IMG/VR virus record: IMGVR_UViG_3300028809_000019
Coordinates: 1 to 50,088 of that record
Length of the DNA stretch: 50,088 nt
Origin: a virus
Direction: 5' to 3' (one strand)
The translations under genes and the position numbers were made by a program. Each line of letters opens with the position of its first letter. The stretch's first letter is position 1. Below are positions 7,581 to 15,330 of this stretch, one piece after another. The notes under the pieces were generated by a model. The model made no database searches, had not been told where the DNA came from, and saw only the letters and a list, made by a program, of their open reading frames with translations.

Positions 7581-7781
7581 ATGAACTTTACCGCCATCCT
7601 CAACGCCATCAATCTGGCAGGCGCCGCCGCCCCGGCTTTCAAAGCCCTGTTCGATACGGTCTTGCCGCTGTTCTCGGACGGCGAGCAGGAACAGCTTAAA
7701 GAGGCCTATGCGGCGGCCAAGGCTCGCAGCGATGCGGCCGAAGAACGGTTCGACGACGCGAGTCGCGGCCTGCCGGGTTAA
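7581..7781 (+). CDS. Small helical protein ending the lysis operon
   Basis: This 66-residue protein has a mildly hydrophobic N-terminal half (LNAINLAGAAAPAFKALF) and a charged coiled-coil-like C-terminal half (GEQEQLKEAYAAAKARSDAA). It begins four bases after the lipoprotein gene, with AAAGGA upstream. Its stop overlaps the stop of the convergent minus-strand gene by 4 bases. It could be an inner spanin partner of the lipoprotein, but no clear membrane anchor is seen. Confidence 0.6.
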   Translation: MNFTAILNAINLAGAAAPAFKALFDTVLPLFSDGEQEQLKEAYAAAKARSDAAEERFDDASRGLPG

Positions 7782-8272
7782 TCGAACGGGACGAAGGGCT
7801 GATCGCCGGGGAGACGAACGGGGTGGCGGGGGTGCCCGTCTTTGGTCGTGCCGAGGCAAAACAGCTTCGCGCCCCAATGCTTAGCCGACAGTTTGATCGC
7901 CTCGGCCCGTCCGAGGTGATCGCCGTTCGCGCCCCATGCCGCGAGTATCGGCGTGTCGGTCATCCCGGCAACCATAAATATTTCGCCCAGCACGGCGTTA
8001 CCCTCGGGGCCATACGGATCGGCGGCGGCTTTCATATCGTCGGGCGACGTGGCGCGGTAGGCGAACAGATTAACGACTCGAATCCCGCCGAATCCTTCGC
8101 GCTTGGCGAAAGAAATGCAGCGACGGATAGTCGGGTCGTCCTTGCTCGCGTCGGCGGTCGACGGGTTTAGCATAACGATAGGTAATGTCCGCAATGAGCG
8201 GTCCCAGACGCGGAGCAGCCAATAGCGGTAATCCCCGCACGGTGAAATTTCGGCGGCTTTATACATTGTCAT
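7778..8272 (-). CDS. DUF1643 family protein
   Basis: The protein has 164 residues. The sequence follows the DUF1643 pattern: MLNPSTADASKDDPT (about 33-47), RRCISFAKREGFGGIRVVN, LFAYRATSPDD, and a C-terminal H-P-R/P-x-Y-like end seen here as GHPRHPVRLPGDQPF. The biochemical role of the family is not known; it is common in phages beside nucleotide and DNA metabolism genes. It overlaps the DNA polymerase gene as ATGA and is the last gene of the long leftward replication operon. Confidence 0.85.
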   Translation of the reverse strand: MTMYKAAEISPCGDYRYWLLRVWDRSLRTLPIVMLNPSTADASKDDPTIRRCISFAKREGFGGIRVVNLFAYRATSPDDMKAAADPYGPEGNAVLGEIFMVAGMTDTPILAAWGANGDHLGRAEAIKLSAKHWGAKLFCLGTTKDGHPRHPVRLPGDQPFVPFD

Positions 8273-10587
8273 CCCTTTCTATAGCGGAATCCGGCCCAAC
8301 CGCCCGACGCACGGATCGGCCAGCCCTCTAACTCGGACGGCATGATCGCCAGCAAGTGTTCGACTTCCTGCACGTACGGGTCGAGCCCTTCAACCGGCGG
8401 CAGACCAAGCGTCAACGGCTTGTCGATCGGTATTTCGGCCACGTTCTCGTCATAGACCGACAGCACCAGCGGATAACCGTGCGCGGCCATCAGCTTCGCG
8501 CCGAACCGCTGGATATCGACTTCCACGCCCATGACGGCGTTTTCGGTCAGTCGGCCGCCCCAAGTCCCCATGCGTGTCCAGCCGCGCGCCCCGTAATTGG
8601 GGTTCGTATTCCACGTCATGTAACTGATCGCCAGTTCGTCCGGATTGCGCGCCGAGGGCGTCAGGCGCGGTTCGTGATAGCGGAGCGGTCGGCGGTGACC
8701 GTCGCAGGGCGGCAAGAGCATTTCGAGACAATCGGCCGCCTGGTCGTAAACGAAGCCGATCCCGCGGTAATCGAAATACTCGCCGGGGTTCTGGACCGCC
8801 GCGATAAACTTGCCTTCCAGCCCGAACAGTTCGGCCCGCTCGCGGCGCCATGGCGGACCGCGCCACTGGCCACCCCACATTTCGACGATCATGGGGTTAG
8901 CCGCACGCCACGCTAGGATAATCTCCTTAATCCGCGCGTCATCATATCCCGAGTCGACGCCCTGCTGAACCTCCATTGCGCGCCACGCGCCTATCCAGCC
9001 CTGAAAGCCGTTGGCCAATTCCGCCGTTTTTCCAGCCTGCCGATCCGGATGGTGGTCCCCCGTTTCCTCGGCGTACTTTTCGTACGTTTCGACCGGCACC
9101 CCCGTGATTTTGCTGGCCGCGAGCAGATAGAGGGGTTTCTTGTCGCGGAAGGCTTCGATTTTCCACTGCTCGCCGGCCAGACAGGCGGCCACGACGGCCT
9201 GCAAGCTGCTATAGTCGGTCGATACGAGGGTCTTGCCTTCCCCGGCGACGAACAGGCCGCGCACGCACCCTTGGATCGCGGTCATCGCGTCGCCAAAAAA
9301 CTGTTCGACCAGATCGAGCGACCCGAGCGACATGATCTCCAGCACGGGGGCGACCATCGGAGGTTGCCAGGCTTTCTTTAGTTCAGGCGGCTGAATCTCT
9401 CCGCACCATGGGCAGATGGGTGACGGGATCGACGGCTTGCCGCATAGGCACGTTGTGAGTTTTGGCCCGGCTTTTGGCAAGTTGAGCGGCTGGACGTCCG
9501 CGCCCGTAGGACGACCGGGCCGCGTGCCGTGATGCACGACCATATCGCGCATTCGGCTGTCGGCCGACAATCGGTTGAACAGGCCATAGGTCTTTTTGAC
9601 GCTCGCCGAGCCGGTCCGTTCGCGCAGTTCCAGCACGCGGCGCGGGATGCCGGTAATGTCGGGCCGCGCGAGCAAAGCCGCCATATGCTCGGCGTCGAGA
9701 CTGTCCGTACGGATGCCGAAAGCCGACAGCCAGCCCTTGAGCTTGTCCAGCTGCGTGACGTTGAAACCGGTCAGGTCGCGGCATTCCTGCCCGTACCGCT
9801 CGAGCACTTGGTTCAGGATATTGATGCACGCCTGCACGCCCTCCCGGTCCACGGCCATCCCGAGCGTATTTTGCGCCATGGTCATCTGCCAAGCCGCCAG
9901 TTCCATGTCGGACAGGGGCGGCAGACGTTCCATAGTGGCCATCTCGGTCCGCACGTCCTGATCGCAATATTCGCATAGGCGTTCGAAGTCTTCGGGGTCG
10001 TCATGCGGATAGATGCGGCGGGCGGGCTGGTCGGGCCGTTTGACGGCGCCGGTTTTCTTGTCGATCAGGCCGACAATCGGTTGCTGCGGGATGCAGAATT
10101 TTTTGATCAGCCGGTCGCCCTCTTTGTCCTTTTTTTCGGACAGGCCCAGCACGTCGCCAAGATTGGCCAGCGCGCCGGGACGCTGAGCGACCAGTGCCGT
10201 CGCCATCGAACAGCGCCATTTCGAGCGGTCCGGCACGACCCAACCGTGTTGCGGTCCGGCAATCTTTTCGACCCATGACAACTCAAAGAACGCATTGTGC
10301 GCTTCGATCGGCGCGTCCGGGTCGGACAGGTGGTTCATTAAGTCCCACGGCAACGTCTCGCCGGGCTTCCACCGACGGATGCCGCGCTGGTCGACCAGAT
10401 CATAGGAGACGGTCAGAATTTCAGTCGTGGGGTGCTCGCAGTAAACCGCCGCACCGACCGCGGCGATCCCCGGCTTGGCGGCACCCTCGGGGGCGACCCA
10501 TCGGCCTAGCGGGTATTTGTCGGTTGGTTGCTGCCAGACGAAACCCGACTCGGAATAGAGCTCGCCGTCGATCGTGGGTACGGGCAT
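8269..10587 (-). CDS. DNA polymerase, family A
   Basis: This 772-residue polymerase is the likely phage replicase. Polymerase motif A reads STDYSSLQAVV (about 451-461, keeping the catalytic Asp), motif B RQAGKTAELANGFQG (about 512-526, with the Arg and Lys of the O-helix) and motif C LSVYDENVAE (about 707-716, with Asp-Glu). An N-terminal 3'-5' exonuclease-like region shows AHNAFFELSW and YCDQDVRTE. A Cys-rich insertion CLCGKPSIPSPICPWCG at about 376-394 looks like a zinc knuckle. The ATG follows directly on the TAA of the preceding gene. Canonical Gln-Ile-Glu of motif A and His of motif C are replaced (see findings). Confidence 0.93.
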   Translation of the reverse strand: MPVPTIDGELYSESGFVWQQPTDKYPLGRWVAPEGAAKPGIAAVGAAVYCEHPTTEILTVSYDLVDQRGIRRWKPGETLPWDLMNHLSDPDAPIEAHNAFFELSWVEKIAGPQHGWVVPDRSKWRCSMATALVAQRPGALANLGDVLGLSEKKDKEGDRLIKKFCIPQQPIVGLIDKKTGAVKRPDQPARRIYPHDDPEDFERLCEYCDQDVRTEMATMERLPPLSDMELAAWQMTMAQNTLGMAVDREGVQACINILNQVLERYGQECRDLTGFNVTQLDKLKGWLSAFGIRTDSLDAEHMAALLARPDITGIPRRVLELRERTGSASVKKTYGLFNRLSADSRMRDMVVHHGTRPGRPTGADVQPLNLPKAGPKLTTCLCGKPSIPSPICPWCGEIQPPELKKAWQPPMVAPVLEIMSLGSLDLVEQFFGDAMTAIQGCVRGLFVAGEGKTLVSTDYSSLQAVVAACLAGEQWKIEAFRDKKPLYLLAASKITGVPVETYEKYAEETGDHHPDRQAGKTAELANGFQGWIGAWRAMEVQQGVDSGYDDARIKEIILAWRAANPMIVEMWGGQWRGPPWRRERAELFGLEGKFIAAVQNPGEYFDYRGIGFVYDQAADCLEMLLPPCDGHRRPLRYHEPRLTPSARNPDELAISYMTWNTNPNYGARGWTRMGTWGGRLTENAVMGVEVDIQRFGAKLMAAHGYPLVLSVYDENVAEIPIDKPLTLGLPPVEGLDPYVQEVEHLLAIMPSELEGWPIRASGGWAGFRYRKG

Positions 10588-10782
10588 TTACCAGACCCGC
10601 AGTTCGCGGCCGATTCGGATCGGTAGGTAAAAAATCAGAGCGATGAGTCCGGCAGCAATTGCGATAGGCCAAAGCGCCGCCAGAAATACCGCCGGGGTTT
10701 CTTCCAAATCGTTATAGCCGCAAATGATCAACAAGATGAAAGCCCCGACCATCCATCCGAGCAAGAACCAAAGCGGGTTCAC
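10588..10782 (-). CDS. Small two-span membrane protein
   Basis: This 64-residue protein has two hydrophobic segments (about 4-21 and 32-52) joined by an acidic loop CGYNDLEETP, and a basic end RIGRELRVW. The start is a GTG overlapping the TGA of the zinc-ribbon gene (GTGA). It lies immediately before the polymerase gene. No family is recognised. Confidence 0.65.
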   Translation of the reverse strand: MNPLWFLLGWMVGAFILLIICGYNDLEETPAVFLAALWPIAIAAGLIALIFYLPIRIGRELRVW

Positions 10783-10949
10783 GTCGTCGGCTCCTTACAA
10801 TCCGGGCAGACGTGCTTCCCGCCCGCGCAATACCAGCCGAGCCCAACGAGCCCGCGGTTCATCATCAGATCCTCGGTCGGCGGATTGTGCTTGCCGCACT
10901 TGTCGCAGCGGATCGCCACGAACTCGCCCTTGTCGTCGTACTCAACCAT
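10779..10949 (-). CDS. Small zinc-ribbon protein
   Basis: This 56-residue ORF carries two Cys pairs, CDKCGKH near residue 15 and CAGGKHVCPDC near residue 41-51, which fits a zinc ribbon. The start overlaps the upstream stop by 8 bases and its own stop overlaps the next start as GTGA. Zinc ribbons of this size in phages are often DNA- or RNA-polymerase-interacting, but no target is evident here. Confidence 0.65.
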   Translation of the reverse strand: MVEYDDKGEFVAIRCDKCGKHNPPTEDLMMNRGLVGLGWYCAGGKHVCPDCKEPTT

Positions 10950-11166
10950 TGGACGCGCCGTAACCGTGGTTCCGGGGCGCTTCGTGAGCGGCGCGCAGTT
11001 CAGCCAGTTCGCGGCGTAGCACTAAGTTGGCCTTGTCGAGACTGGCCGCCCGCTGGTTTGCTGCGCCTGCCCGAGTGACCAGATCCGCAACTTTACCGGC
11101 GGTCATCACGGCTGCGAGAATGAAACCCGCGATCAGGCCGCCCGATAGGCATAGAAAATACCACAT
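10942..11166 (-). CDS. Membrane-anchored coiled-coil protein
   Basis: This 74-residue protein has an N-terminal membrane span (WYFLCLSGGLIAGFILAAV) followed by a helical, probably coiled-coil segment (ANQRAASLDKANLVLRRELA). GGGGAGAC lies 6 bases upstream of the ATG. The topology resembles an inner spanin (Rz), but the gene is in the replication operon rather than the lysis cassette, so the function is left open. Confidence 0.6.
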   Translation of the reverse strand: MWYFLCLSGGLIAGFILAAVMTAGKVADLVTRAGAANQRAASLDKANLVLRRELAELRAAHEAPRNHGYGASNG

Positions 11167-11186
11167 TATTAGTCTCCCCGTAAGTG

Positions 11187-11213
11187 GCGGGCGGTACGCG
11201 ACGTACCGCCCGC
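11187..11213 (-). terminator. Perfect GC-rich hairpin between operon genes
   Basis: A perfect 12-bp stem (gcgggcggtacg / cgtaccgcccgc) with a 3-base loop lies between the ssDNA-binding gene and the next gene of the leftward operon. No U-tract follows on either strand, so it is more likely an mRNA stabiliser, processing site or attenuator than a full intrinsic terminator. Confidence 0.6.
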
Positions 11214-11221
11214 GCTAGTCG

Positions 11222-12136
11222 TCAGGCAATATAGCCGTGCGTGCGAAGCTGATCGTCAGTCCATCCCGCCTTCGTGAAGGACTCGTAAGTCTTGCCGCCT
11301 GCTTTGGCCGTCATGGTCGGGCCGCTCGGAGGGGGCGGCGCGTCATCACCGGGCGGCGGGGGCGCGGCGTCCTCGCGATATCCGCTATACGGCTGGTCAC
11401 CCGCCGCGCCCGAGGCAGTCCCCGATCCCGACGTCCCAGCTGCACCGTTCGACTGGCCAGCCGCAGGGGCACCGTTTCCCCCGCGCGCGCCGAGCGCCTG
11501 GTTCGGATCGACCGCGGTTGCCGCGACGATCAGTTCGCCTTCCTGTTCGAAGCTGACCGTATCGAAGTTCATATACATGCCCGGCGACTCGGTCGACTGG
11601 TTCGTCTCGCACGTCCCGCTGACGGTCACATAGTCCCCCAGCTTGATTTTGCGTTCGCTGTGGGGCGTCAGTTCGACCCAGCCGTTCGACCATTCGTATA
11701 CCTTCGGAGCAAAGCCGTTCGACACCTTGACGACCCAGCAACCGGCCCAACCTTCCTTCAGGTTGTTCGGCTTGCCGCTTTCGTCGTACCCGTCGCCGTC
11801 CTGAATTTTGTTGGCGAATTTCGGGTTCGAACAGTCCATCGGCAAAGAGGCTTCGAACTGCAGGCCGGCGGGCCGCTGGTATTGCGGGTTGAACATGTTG
11901 GGCCATGCGGCACGGGCGGCGGCGTCGATTTTCGCCTTTTCTTCCTCGTACGAAGGGTTCCCGTCGATGACGAACCGCTTGGCCGGATCCTTCGGAATGG
12001 CGATCGCATAGAAGAACGGCGCGTCGGGCTCGCCATCCTTGCGAAATTTCAGGACGCCGGCTTTGTCCTTGCGCTGCGGGCCTGCCTTCATCGGGTCGCC
12101 CTGAACGGCGCGGCCGGTAAACGTAAAACGTGTCAT
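11222..12136 (-). CDS. DUF2815-like single-stranded DNA-binding protein
   Basis: At 304 residues the N-terminal two thirds (FTFTGRAVQGDPMKAGPQRK, FFYAIAIPKDP, PMDCSNPKFANKIQDGDGYD, KLGDYVTVSGTCETN) follow the DUF2815/T7 gp2.5-like ssDNA-binding pattern of phage replication modules. A Gly/Ser/Pro-rich acidic linker (about 215-280) leads to a C-terminal GWTDDQLRTHGY motif, a short tail seen in other phage proteins of this type. It should coat ssDNA for the family A polymerase. The start at 12136 has GGGAG 9 bases upstream; a longer ORF upstream lacks one. Confidence 0.8.
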   Translation of the reverse strand: MTRFTFTGRAVQGDPMKAGPQRKDKAGVLKFRKDGEPDAPFFYAIAIPKDPAKRFVIDGNPSYEEEKAKIDAAARAAWPNMFNPQYQRPAGLQFEASLPMDCSNPKFANKIQDGDGYDESGKPNNLKEGWAGCWVVKVSNGFAPKVYEWSNGWVELTPHSERKIKLGDYVTVSGTCETNQSTESPGMYMNFDTVSFEQEGELIVAATAVDPNQALGARGGNGAPAAGQSNGAAGTSGSGTASGAAGDQPYSGYREDAAPPPPGDDAPPPPSGPTMTAKAGGKTYESFTKAGWTDDQLRTHGYIA

Positions 12137-12168
12137 ATTGGTATGCTCCCTTAATGGTGGTCGGCTGG

Positions 12169-12309
12169 TTAGTCGGTCGGCTCGTCGATACCGAAAGCGT
12201 CGCAAAGTTCAGCGAACGCCGAGTCGGCATTGACCTGACCATACGAAAGGTCGTCACCTCTGGTCGAATTTTCAATCTCGGCGATAATCAGATTGCGAAG
12301 TGCGACCAT
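12169..12309 (-). CDS. Small acidic protein
   Basis: This 46-residue ORF overlaps the end of the preceding gene by 38 bases in another frame. The sequence (ALRNLIIAEIENSTRGDD, ending CDAFGIDEPTD) has the acidic, helical look of a real small phage protein, and the reading frame stays protein-like to its stop. No good Shine-Dalgarno site precedes the ATG, so translational coupling would be needed. No family is recognised. Confidence 0.45.
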   Translation of the reverse strand: MVALRNLIIAEIENSTRGDDLSYGQVNADSAFAELCDAFGIDEPTD

Positions 12310-12424
12310 TTGCGGGAACCGAAGCAATGGTCGGCTGATTGATCCGCAGGATCGGCGAATCCGTGTCCCAATCGACGTCGTACGTTTTCCCATCGAGCTT
12401 CGAAACGATCTGAAATAGCGGCAT
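12272..12424 (-). CDS. Small hypothetical protein
   Basis: This 50-residue ORF begins MPLFQIVSKLDGKTYDVDWD and has AGGGAGAC 7 bases upstream of the ATG, the favoured ribosome binding site of this phage. It lies 27 bases after the DUF2800 gene. The pattern of a short beta-strand protein is visible but no family is recognised. Confidence 0.6.
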   Translation of the reverse strand: MPLFQIVSKLDGKTYDVDWDTDSPILRINQPTIASVPANGRTSQSDYRRD

Positions 12425-12451
12425 TTTAACGTCTCCCTGAATTGTGGAGGC

Positions 12452-13603
12452 CTAGCGGCGTCCGAGAATTTTAGATGCGGTCGAGTCGTCAACCCGTAAG
12501 AGCTTCCGACTCGGTTCGTTCCGTCGGGTGTAGGGGGTAATGACCGACCCGTCAACACCCTGTTTGATGCACTGCGAAGGGGTCGGCAGAGCCACGCCGG
12601 GCTGCACGTCCACGCCGAACATGGCGACGATGCTGGCCGCTTCGGCCTGTCGGTCTTTTTCCCACGCCAAACGCGGTTGGGTCCAGCCGAGCGAATGGAA
12701 CGGAACGGCCTCGCCGCGTCCGAGCAACGCCAAGGCTTGCGCGTCCAGGGCGGACAGTCTGGCCTTAACGAAGTCCATCGCTTCGGCCAGTACCTTCGCC
12801 TCCACGCCGATCGACCGCGGGTCCATATGCGACGAGCCTTGTCCGCGAATGACGTCCAGTGCCGCCCCGCCCGCCCGTTGGTTCGCCGGGCAGTCCCATT
12901 GCGCCCGACAGTCCCGACAGTGCGGGCCGGTGCGGAGCATGGCGTGGGGCGCTCGTGCGGCGTGGGCGGCTATCCGCAGCGCGTCGATCAGCGGCGCAAG
13001 CTCGGCGCCCGATACGAACCATTCGCGCAGCGTACCGCCCAATTCGTCACGTTCGAAACAACGCGGCTGGGCGATCGTCAGCGTAAACGACCAATCCCGC
13101 CAGTCGTCTATTTTAGCGTCTTCAATGACGCACGCCGCATAGTCGATCAGCTGCCAGCAACGATAAGCGTCGACGAACCGATGGCCGTATTTGAAGTCCC
13201 AAATATGGACGGTCTTGCGGCTGAACTGCACGAAGTACGCGTCGGGCGTGCAGTCATTGTCGGGATGGATTATCTTGTGGCCGTGGACACGCTGTTCGAT
13301 CTGATAATAGTCGCCCGGCTTGCATCCTTTGAGCGTGTCGTTCACGTCTTCGACCAGTTCGACGATAGCTTCGCGCATCTCGTCATTGATCGGCACGCCG
13401 TTCGGGGCGACCGCATCGGCCGGCACCGTCAGTTTTAGCAGCGTCTGGGCGAGCAGCCAGTGCGCGGCGTCTCCCTCGCGGCTCTCCTCGGTCGGTTCCT
13501 GCTCGGGCTGGCGGGCTTCCATGGCGACCGACCCGGCGCAACCGTCCGGTCCCCAACGATCGGCGCCGGACGGGGGTAGGATGGCGTGCTGGTTGTCAGT
13601 CAT
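12452..13603 (-). CDS. DUF2800 family, PD-(D/E)XK nuclease-like
   Basis: The protein has 383 residues. The start LPPSGADRWGPDGCAGSV and the segment REGDAAHWL are typical of DUF2800, a RecB/Cas4-like nuclease family in phage replication modules. The likely active-site region is CTPDAYF followed by HIWDFKYGHRFVDA (about 118-145, Asp and the D-x-K of PD-(D/E)XK). Further Cys residues (CRDCRAQWDC, about 230-239) could hold an iron-sulfur cluster as in Cas4. It would act on DNA ends in recombination-dependent replication. The start overlaps the preceding small gene by 8 bases. Confidence 0.85.
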   Translation of the reverse strand: MTDNQHAILPPSGADRWGPDGCAGSVAMEARQPEQEPTEESREGDAAHWLLAQTLLKLTVPADAVAPNGVPINDEMREAIVELVEDVNDTLKGCKPGDYYQIEQRVHGHKIIHPDNDCTPDAYFVQFSRKTVHIWDFKYGHRFVDAYRCWQLIDYAACVIEDAKIDDWRDWSFTLTIAQPRCFERDELGGTLREWFVSGAELAPLIDALRIAAHAARAPHAMLRTGPHCRDCRAQWDCPANQRAGGAALDVIRGQGSSHMDPRSIGVEAKVLAEAMDFVKARLSALDAQALALLGRGEAVPFHSLGWTQPRLAWEKDRQAEAASIVAMFGVDVQPGVALPTPSQCIKQGVDGSVITPYTRRNEPSRKLLRVDDSTASKILGRR

Positions 13604-13718
13604 GGCGGGGCCCCTTCAACAGTCGATCGCACCGACCGCGCCACCACCATCCGAACGAATAGGATCCGACGGCAAGAGCCATGACTGACATGGTTGCGAA
13701 AATTCCGAGGGCCGTCAC
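13596..13718 (-). CDS. Tiny single-span membrane protein
   Basis: This 40-residue ORF starts with GTG overlapping the upstream TGA (GTGA) and ends 8 bases inside the DUF2800 start. It encodes one hydrophobic span (LGIFATMSVMALAVGSYSFG) then WWWRGRCDRLLKGPRHD. Both overlaps match the gene-packing style of this genome, which supports it. Function unknown. Confidence 0.55.
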   Translation of the reverse strand: MTALGIFATMSVMALAVGSYSFGWWWRGRCDRLLKGPRHD

Positions 13719-14254
13719 GGTCGGTTCCCTTCGATCAGAAAGTGCGCGCGGGTCAAAATTTCCTGCACGTAAGCCCGGTCATCATCGTTCAGAATACCGG
13801 AAAGTTCGGATAGAATTTCCTTAGCTTCAGACATCGCGTCCGTCTCGGCTTTGCGGAATACGAAGCTAGGACTCCCGCTCGCCGCTTCCAGCACTTGCAG
13901 CAACGCCCAGCCTTCGAGTCGGTCCATCGCGTCCAGATAGACGGTCAGATGCTGCAGCGACGGCCGAAAGCCCTTGCCGATCGCGTAGCGCCCGTTGACG
14001 GTCCAGTCGGTGAATGCGCGGATCGGCGACTCGTGCGTGAAGCCGTCCGGTTCGGGTTGGGCGTGGAGCGACTCCAGCCGATAGGCTACGACGTCGTCCG
14101 GGCCGCCCGCGTGGCTCCACAGTACGTCGGTCGAATCTTTAATACGAACCTGATCGCCTGCGCGAAAACGAACCGTGCATGGCGTTTGCCGGGGGATAGG
14201 GGCGTTCCGTCCGCCCGCCCAATTGGTCCAGCCGTCTTTGTCGGGCGCGGTCAT
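13715..14254 (-). CDS. Hypothetical phage protein with GW-NWAGG domain
   Basis: This 179-residue protein has an N-terminal module DGWTNWAGGRNAPIP followed by VRFRAGDQVRIKDS, a small beta domain that recurs in many phage proteins of unknown function. The middle contains VYLDAMDRLEGWALLQVLE and the C-terminal half is an acidic helical segment. The start at 14254 overlaps the MazG-like stop as ATGA. No catalytic motif is seen. Confidence 0.65.
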   Translation of the reverse strand: MTAPDKDGWTNWAGGRNAPIPRQTPCTVRFRAGDQVRIKDSTDVLWSHAGGPDDVVAYRLESLHAQPEPDGFTHESPIRAFTDWTVNGRYAIGKGFRPSLQHLTVYLDAMDRLEGWALLQVLEAASGSPSFVFRKAETDAMSEAKEILSELSGILNDDDRAYVQEILTRAHFLIEGNRP

Positions 14255-14490
14255 TGCGGTTCCTCCGAAATAGCGACACGAAGGCGAATTATGCACCCTT
14301 CCAGGTCGTCCAGTTCGCGAAGGATCCAAGCGCGATTCGTTTCCTGCTCGTCTTTCGGCAGTTCCGGATTAACGCTATCGAGTCCCCAACGTTGGGTTTT
14401 ACCAGCGGCGGCCAAAGCCTCGCCGGCTTCCTCGACGAAATGCGCGAGGGCGAACGGAAGACCGTCGCGAAGGTATTTCGGATGGACCAT
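14251..14490 (-). CDS. MazG-like nucleotide pyrophosphohydrolase (putative)
   Basis: The protein has 79 residues. HFVEEAGEALAAAGK (about 17-31) followed about 28 residues later by RELDDLEGC (about 58-66) fits the EExxE ... ExxD metal-binding pattern of all-alpha NTP pyrophosphatases (MazG/dUTPase-like), although the protein is short for the family. Such phage enzymes clear non-canonical nucleotides or lower ppGpp. A GGGAG site precedes the ATG. It is the second gene of the leftward replication operon. Confidence 0.6.
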   Translation of the reverse strand: MVHPKYLRDGLPFALAHFVEEAGEALAAAGKTQRWGLDSVNPELPKDEQETNRAWILRELDDLEGCIIRLRVAISEEPQ

Positions 14491-14518
14491 GCTTCAACTC
14501 CCTGTCGAAGAAAAGGAA

Positions 14519-14555
14519 CGGGCCGACTATCAGCTGGGGGGCACTAGCCGACCCG
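14519..14555 (-). promoter_or_regulatory. Intergenic hairpin (possible attenuator)
   Basis: On the minus-strand RNA an 11-pair stem (9 Watson-Crick, 2 G-U; arms 14545-14555 and 14519-14529) encloses a 15-base loop. It is followed by UUCCUUUUCUUCG, a broken U-rich run. It sits between the first and second genes of the operon, so partial termination that lowers downstream expression is plausible. Confidence 0.5.
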
Positions 14556-14561
14556 TCCGAG

Positions 14562-15236
14562 TTAACCGATCATCGAAAAGAACATGTCCCATTTGTCGGC
14601 ATGGTCTTTCAGATCCTTAAATGCGGCGACACCGACGACCCCGGCCATCTCGTTCAGTTCCGCATAGGTCTTGCCGTGCTTGGCGACCGCCGCGACGAAC
14701 GACGCGAAGTCGGGAAAGTTGCCGTCACCAGCGACCGGCGCACTTGCCGCAGGCGCGGGTTCCGAAGGCGTTTCCGCCGTGGGGGCAGGCGGCGCCGGAA
14801 CCTGCTCGTCTGCCGGCACCGTCGGGGCCAAAGGGACTTCTTCGTCCGCAGGGGGCGGCGGGGGCGCGGTGTCGGCCAGTTCGGCCATAACCTCGGCGAA
14901 CAGTTCGTCCGATACGCCACGCCGTTTACGCCACGTACCGTCGGCAACGGTCGCCTTGCTCTCGCTATGAATTCGGGCATCCCACGGGGTTCCCTTCGAG
15001 TCGACTTCGCCGCCCGAGCCGCCGGTAATTTCCGCCGTCTCTTCGTCGTCCTGTTCAGCCGCCACTTCGGCAACGGCTTGCGCGACGGCGGCGCGCGCTT
15101 CGTCCGCGTCGATCTTGACGACGATATTACCAACAGTCGTGTTGTTCGGCAGTCGGCCGCCGAGCGATGCGAGCAGCGCGATCAGTGCCGTCAGTTCGTC
15201 CGTGGACGACTCGGCCGTATTGAGCGTGATTTGCAT
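14562..15236 (-). CDS. Phage protein with WDARIHS domain and Pro-rich linker
   Basis: The protein has 224 residues. The segment GTPWDARIHSESKATVADG followed by TWRKRRGV (about 82-108) is a conserved module found in many phage proteins next to ssDNA-binding and recombination genes. It is flanked by an acidic N-terminal part and a long Pro/Ala/Glu linker (about 125-170), then a C-terminal helical domain (DFASFVAAVAKHGKTYAELN). It is the first gene of the leftward replication operon, about 37 bases below the promoter -10. Function is unknown; a DNA-transaction role is inferred from context. Confidence 0.75.
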   Translation of the reverse strand: MQITLNTAESSTDELTALIALLASLGGRLPNNTTVGNIVVKIDADEARAAVAQAVAEVAAEQDDEETAEITGGSGGEVDSKGTPWDARIHSESKATVADGTWRKRRGVSDELFAEVMAELADTAPPPPPADEEVPLAPTVPADEQVPAPPAPTAETPSEPAPAASAPVAGDGNFPDFASFVAAVAKHGKTYAELNEMAGVVGVAAFKDLKDHADKWDMFFSMIG

Positions 15237-15272
15237 AATTAAAAGCCTCTCTGGATTGGGTTGACGACCTGC

Positions 15273-15301
15273 TACCTAACGGCTAGTGACGGGTTGGTCA
15301 A
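15273..15301 (-). promoter_or_regulatory. Early-type leftward promoter for the replication operon
   Basis: On the minus strand: -35 TTGACC (15296-15301), 17-base spacer, -10 TAGGTA (15273-15278) preceded by GCCGT, as in the other early promoters (AGCCGCTA). It drives the operon from 15236 down to 7778. Confidence 0.75.
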
Positions 15302-15302
15302 T
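15285..15302. promoter_or_regulatory. Palindromic operator AGTGAC-N6-GTCAAT
   Basis: This copy of the recurring palindrome (one arm AGTGAC, the other GTCAAT, 6-base centre GGGTTG) lies between the divergent replication operon and the plus-strand operon starting at 15331. On the plus strand a weaker promoter can be drawn (GTGACG, then TAAATT after 15 bases). Confidence 0.65.
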
Positions 15303-15330
15303 ACCGTAAATTACCGACAGGGAGCAAGCC

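Noticed and set aside
12539-12556. Operator-like AATGAC-CGACCC-GTCAAC inside the DUF2800 gene
   Set aside because: Two arm changes, within coding sequence, and no -10 at 16-18 bases on the minus strand (ACACCC at 17).
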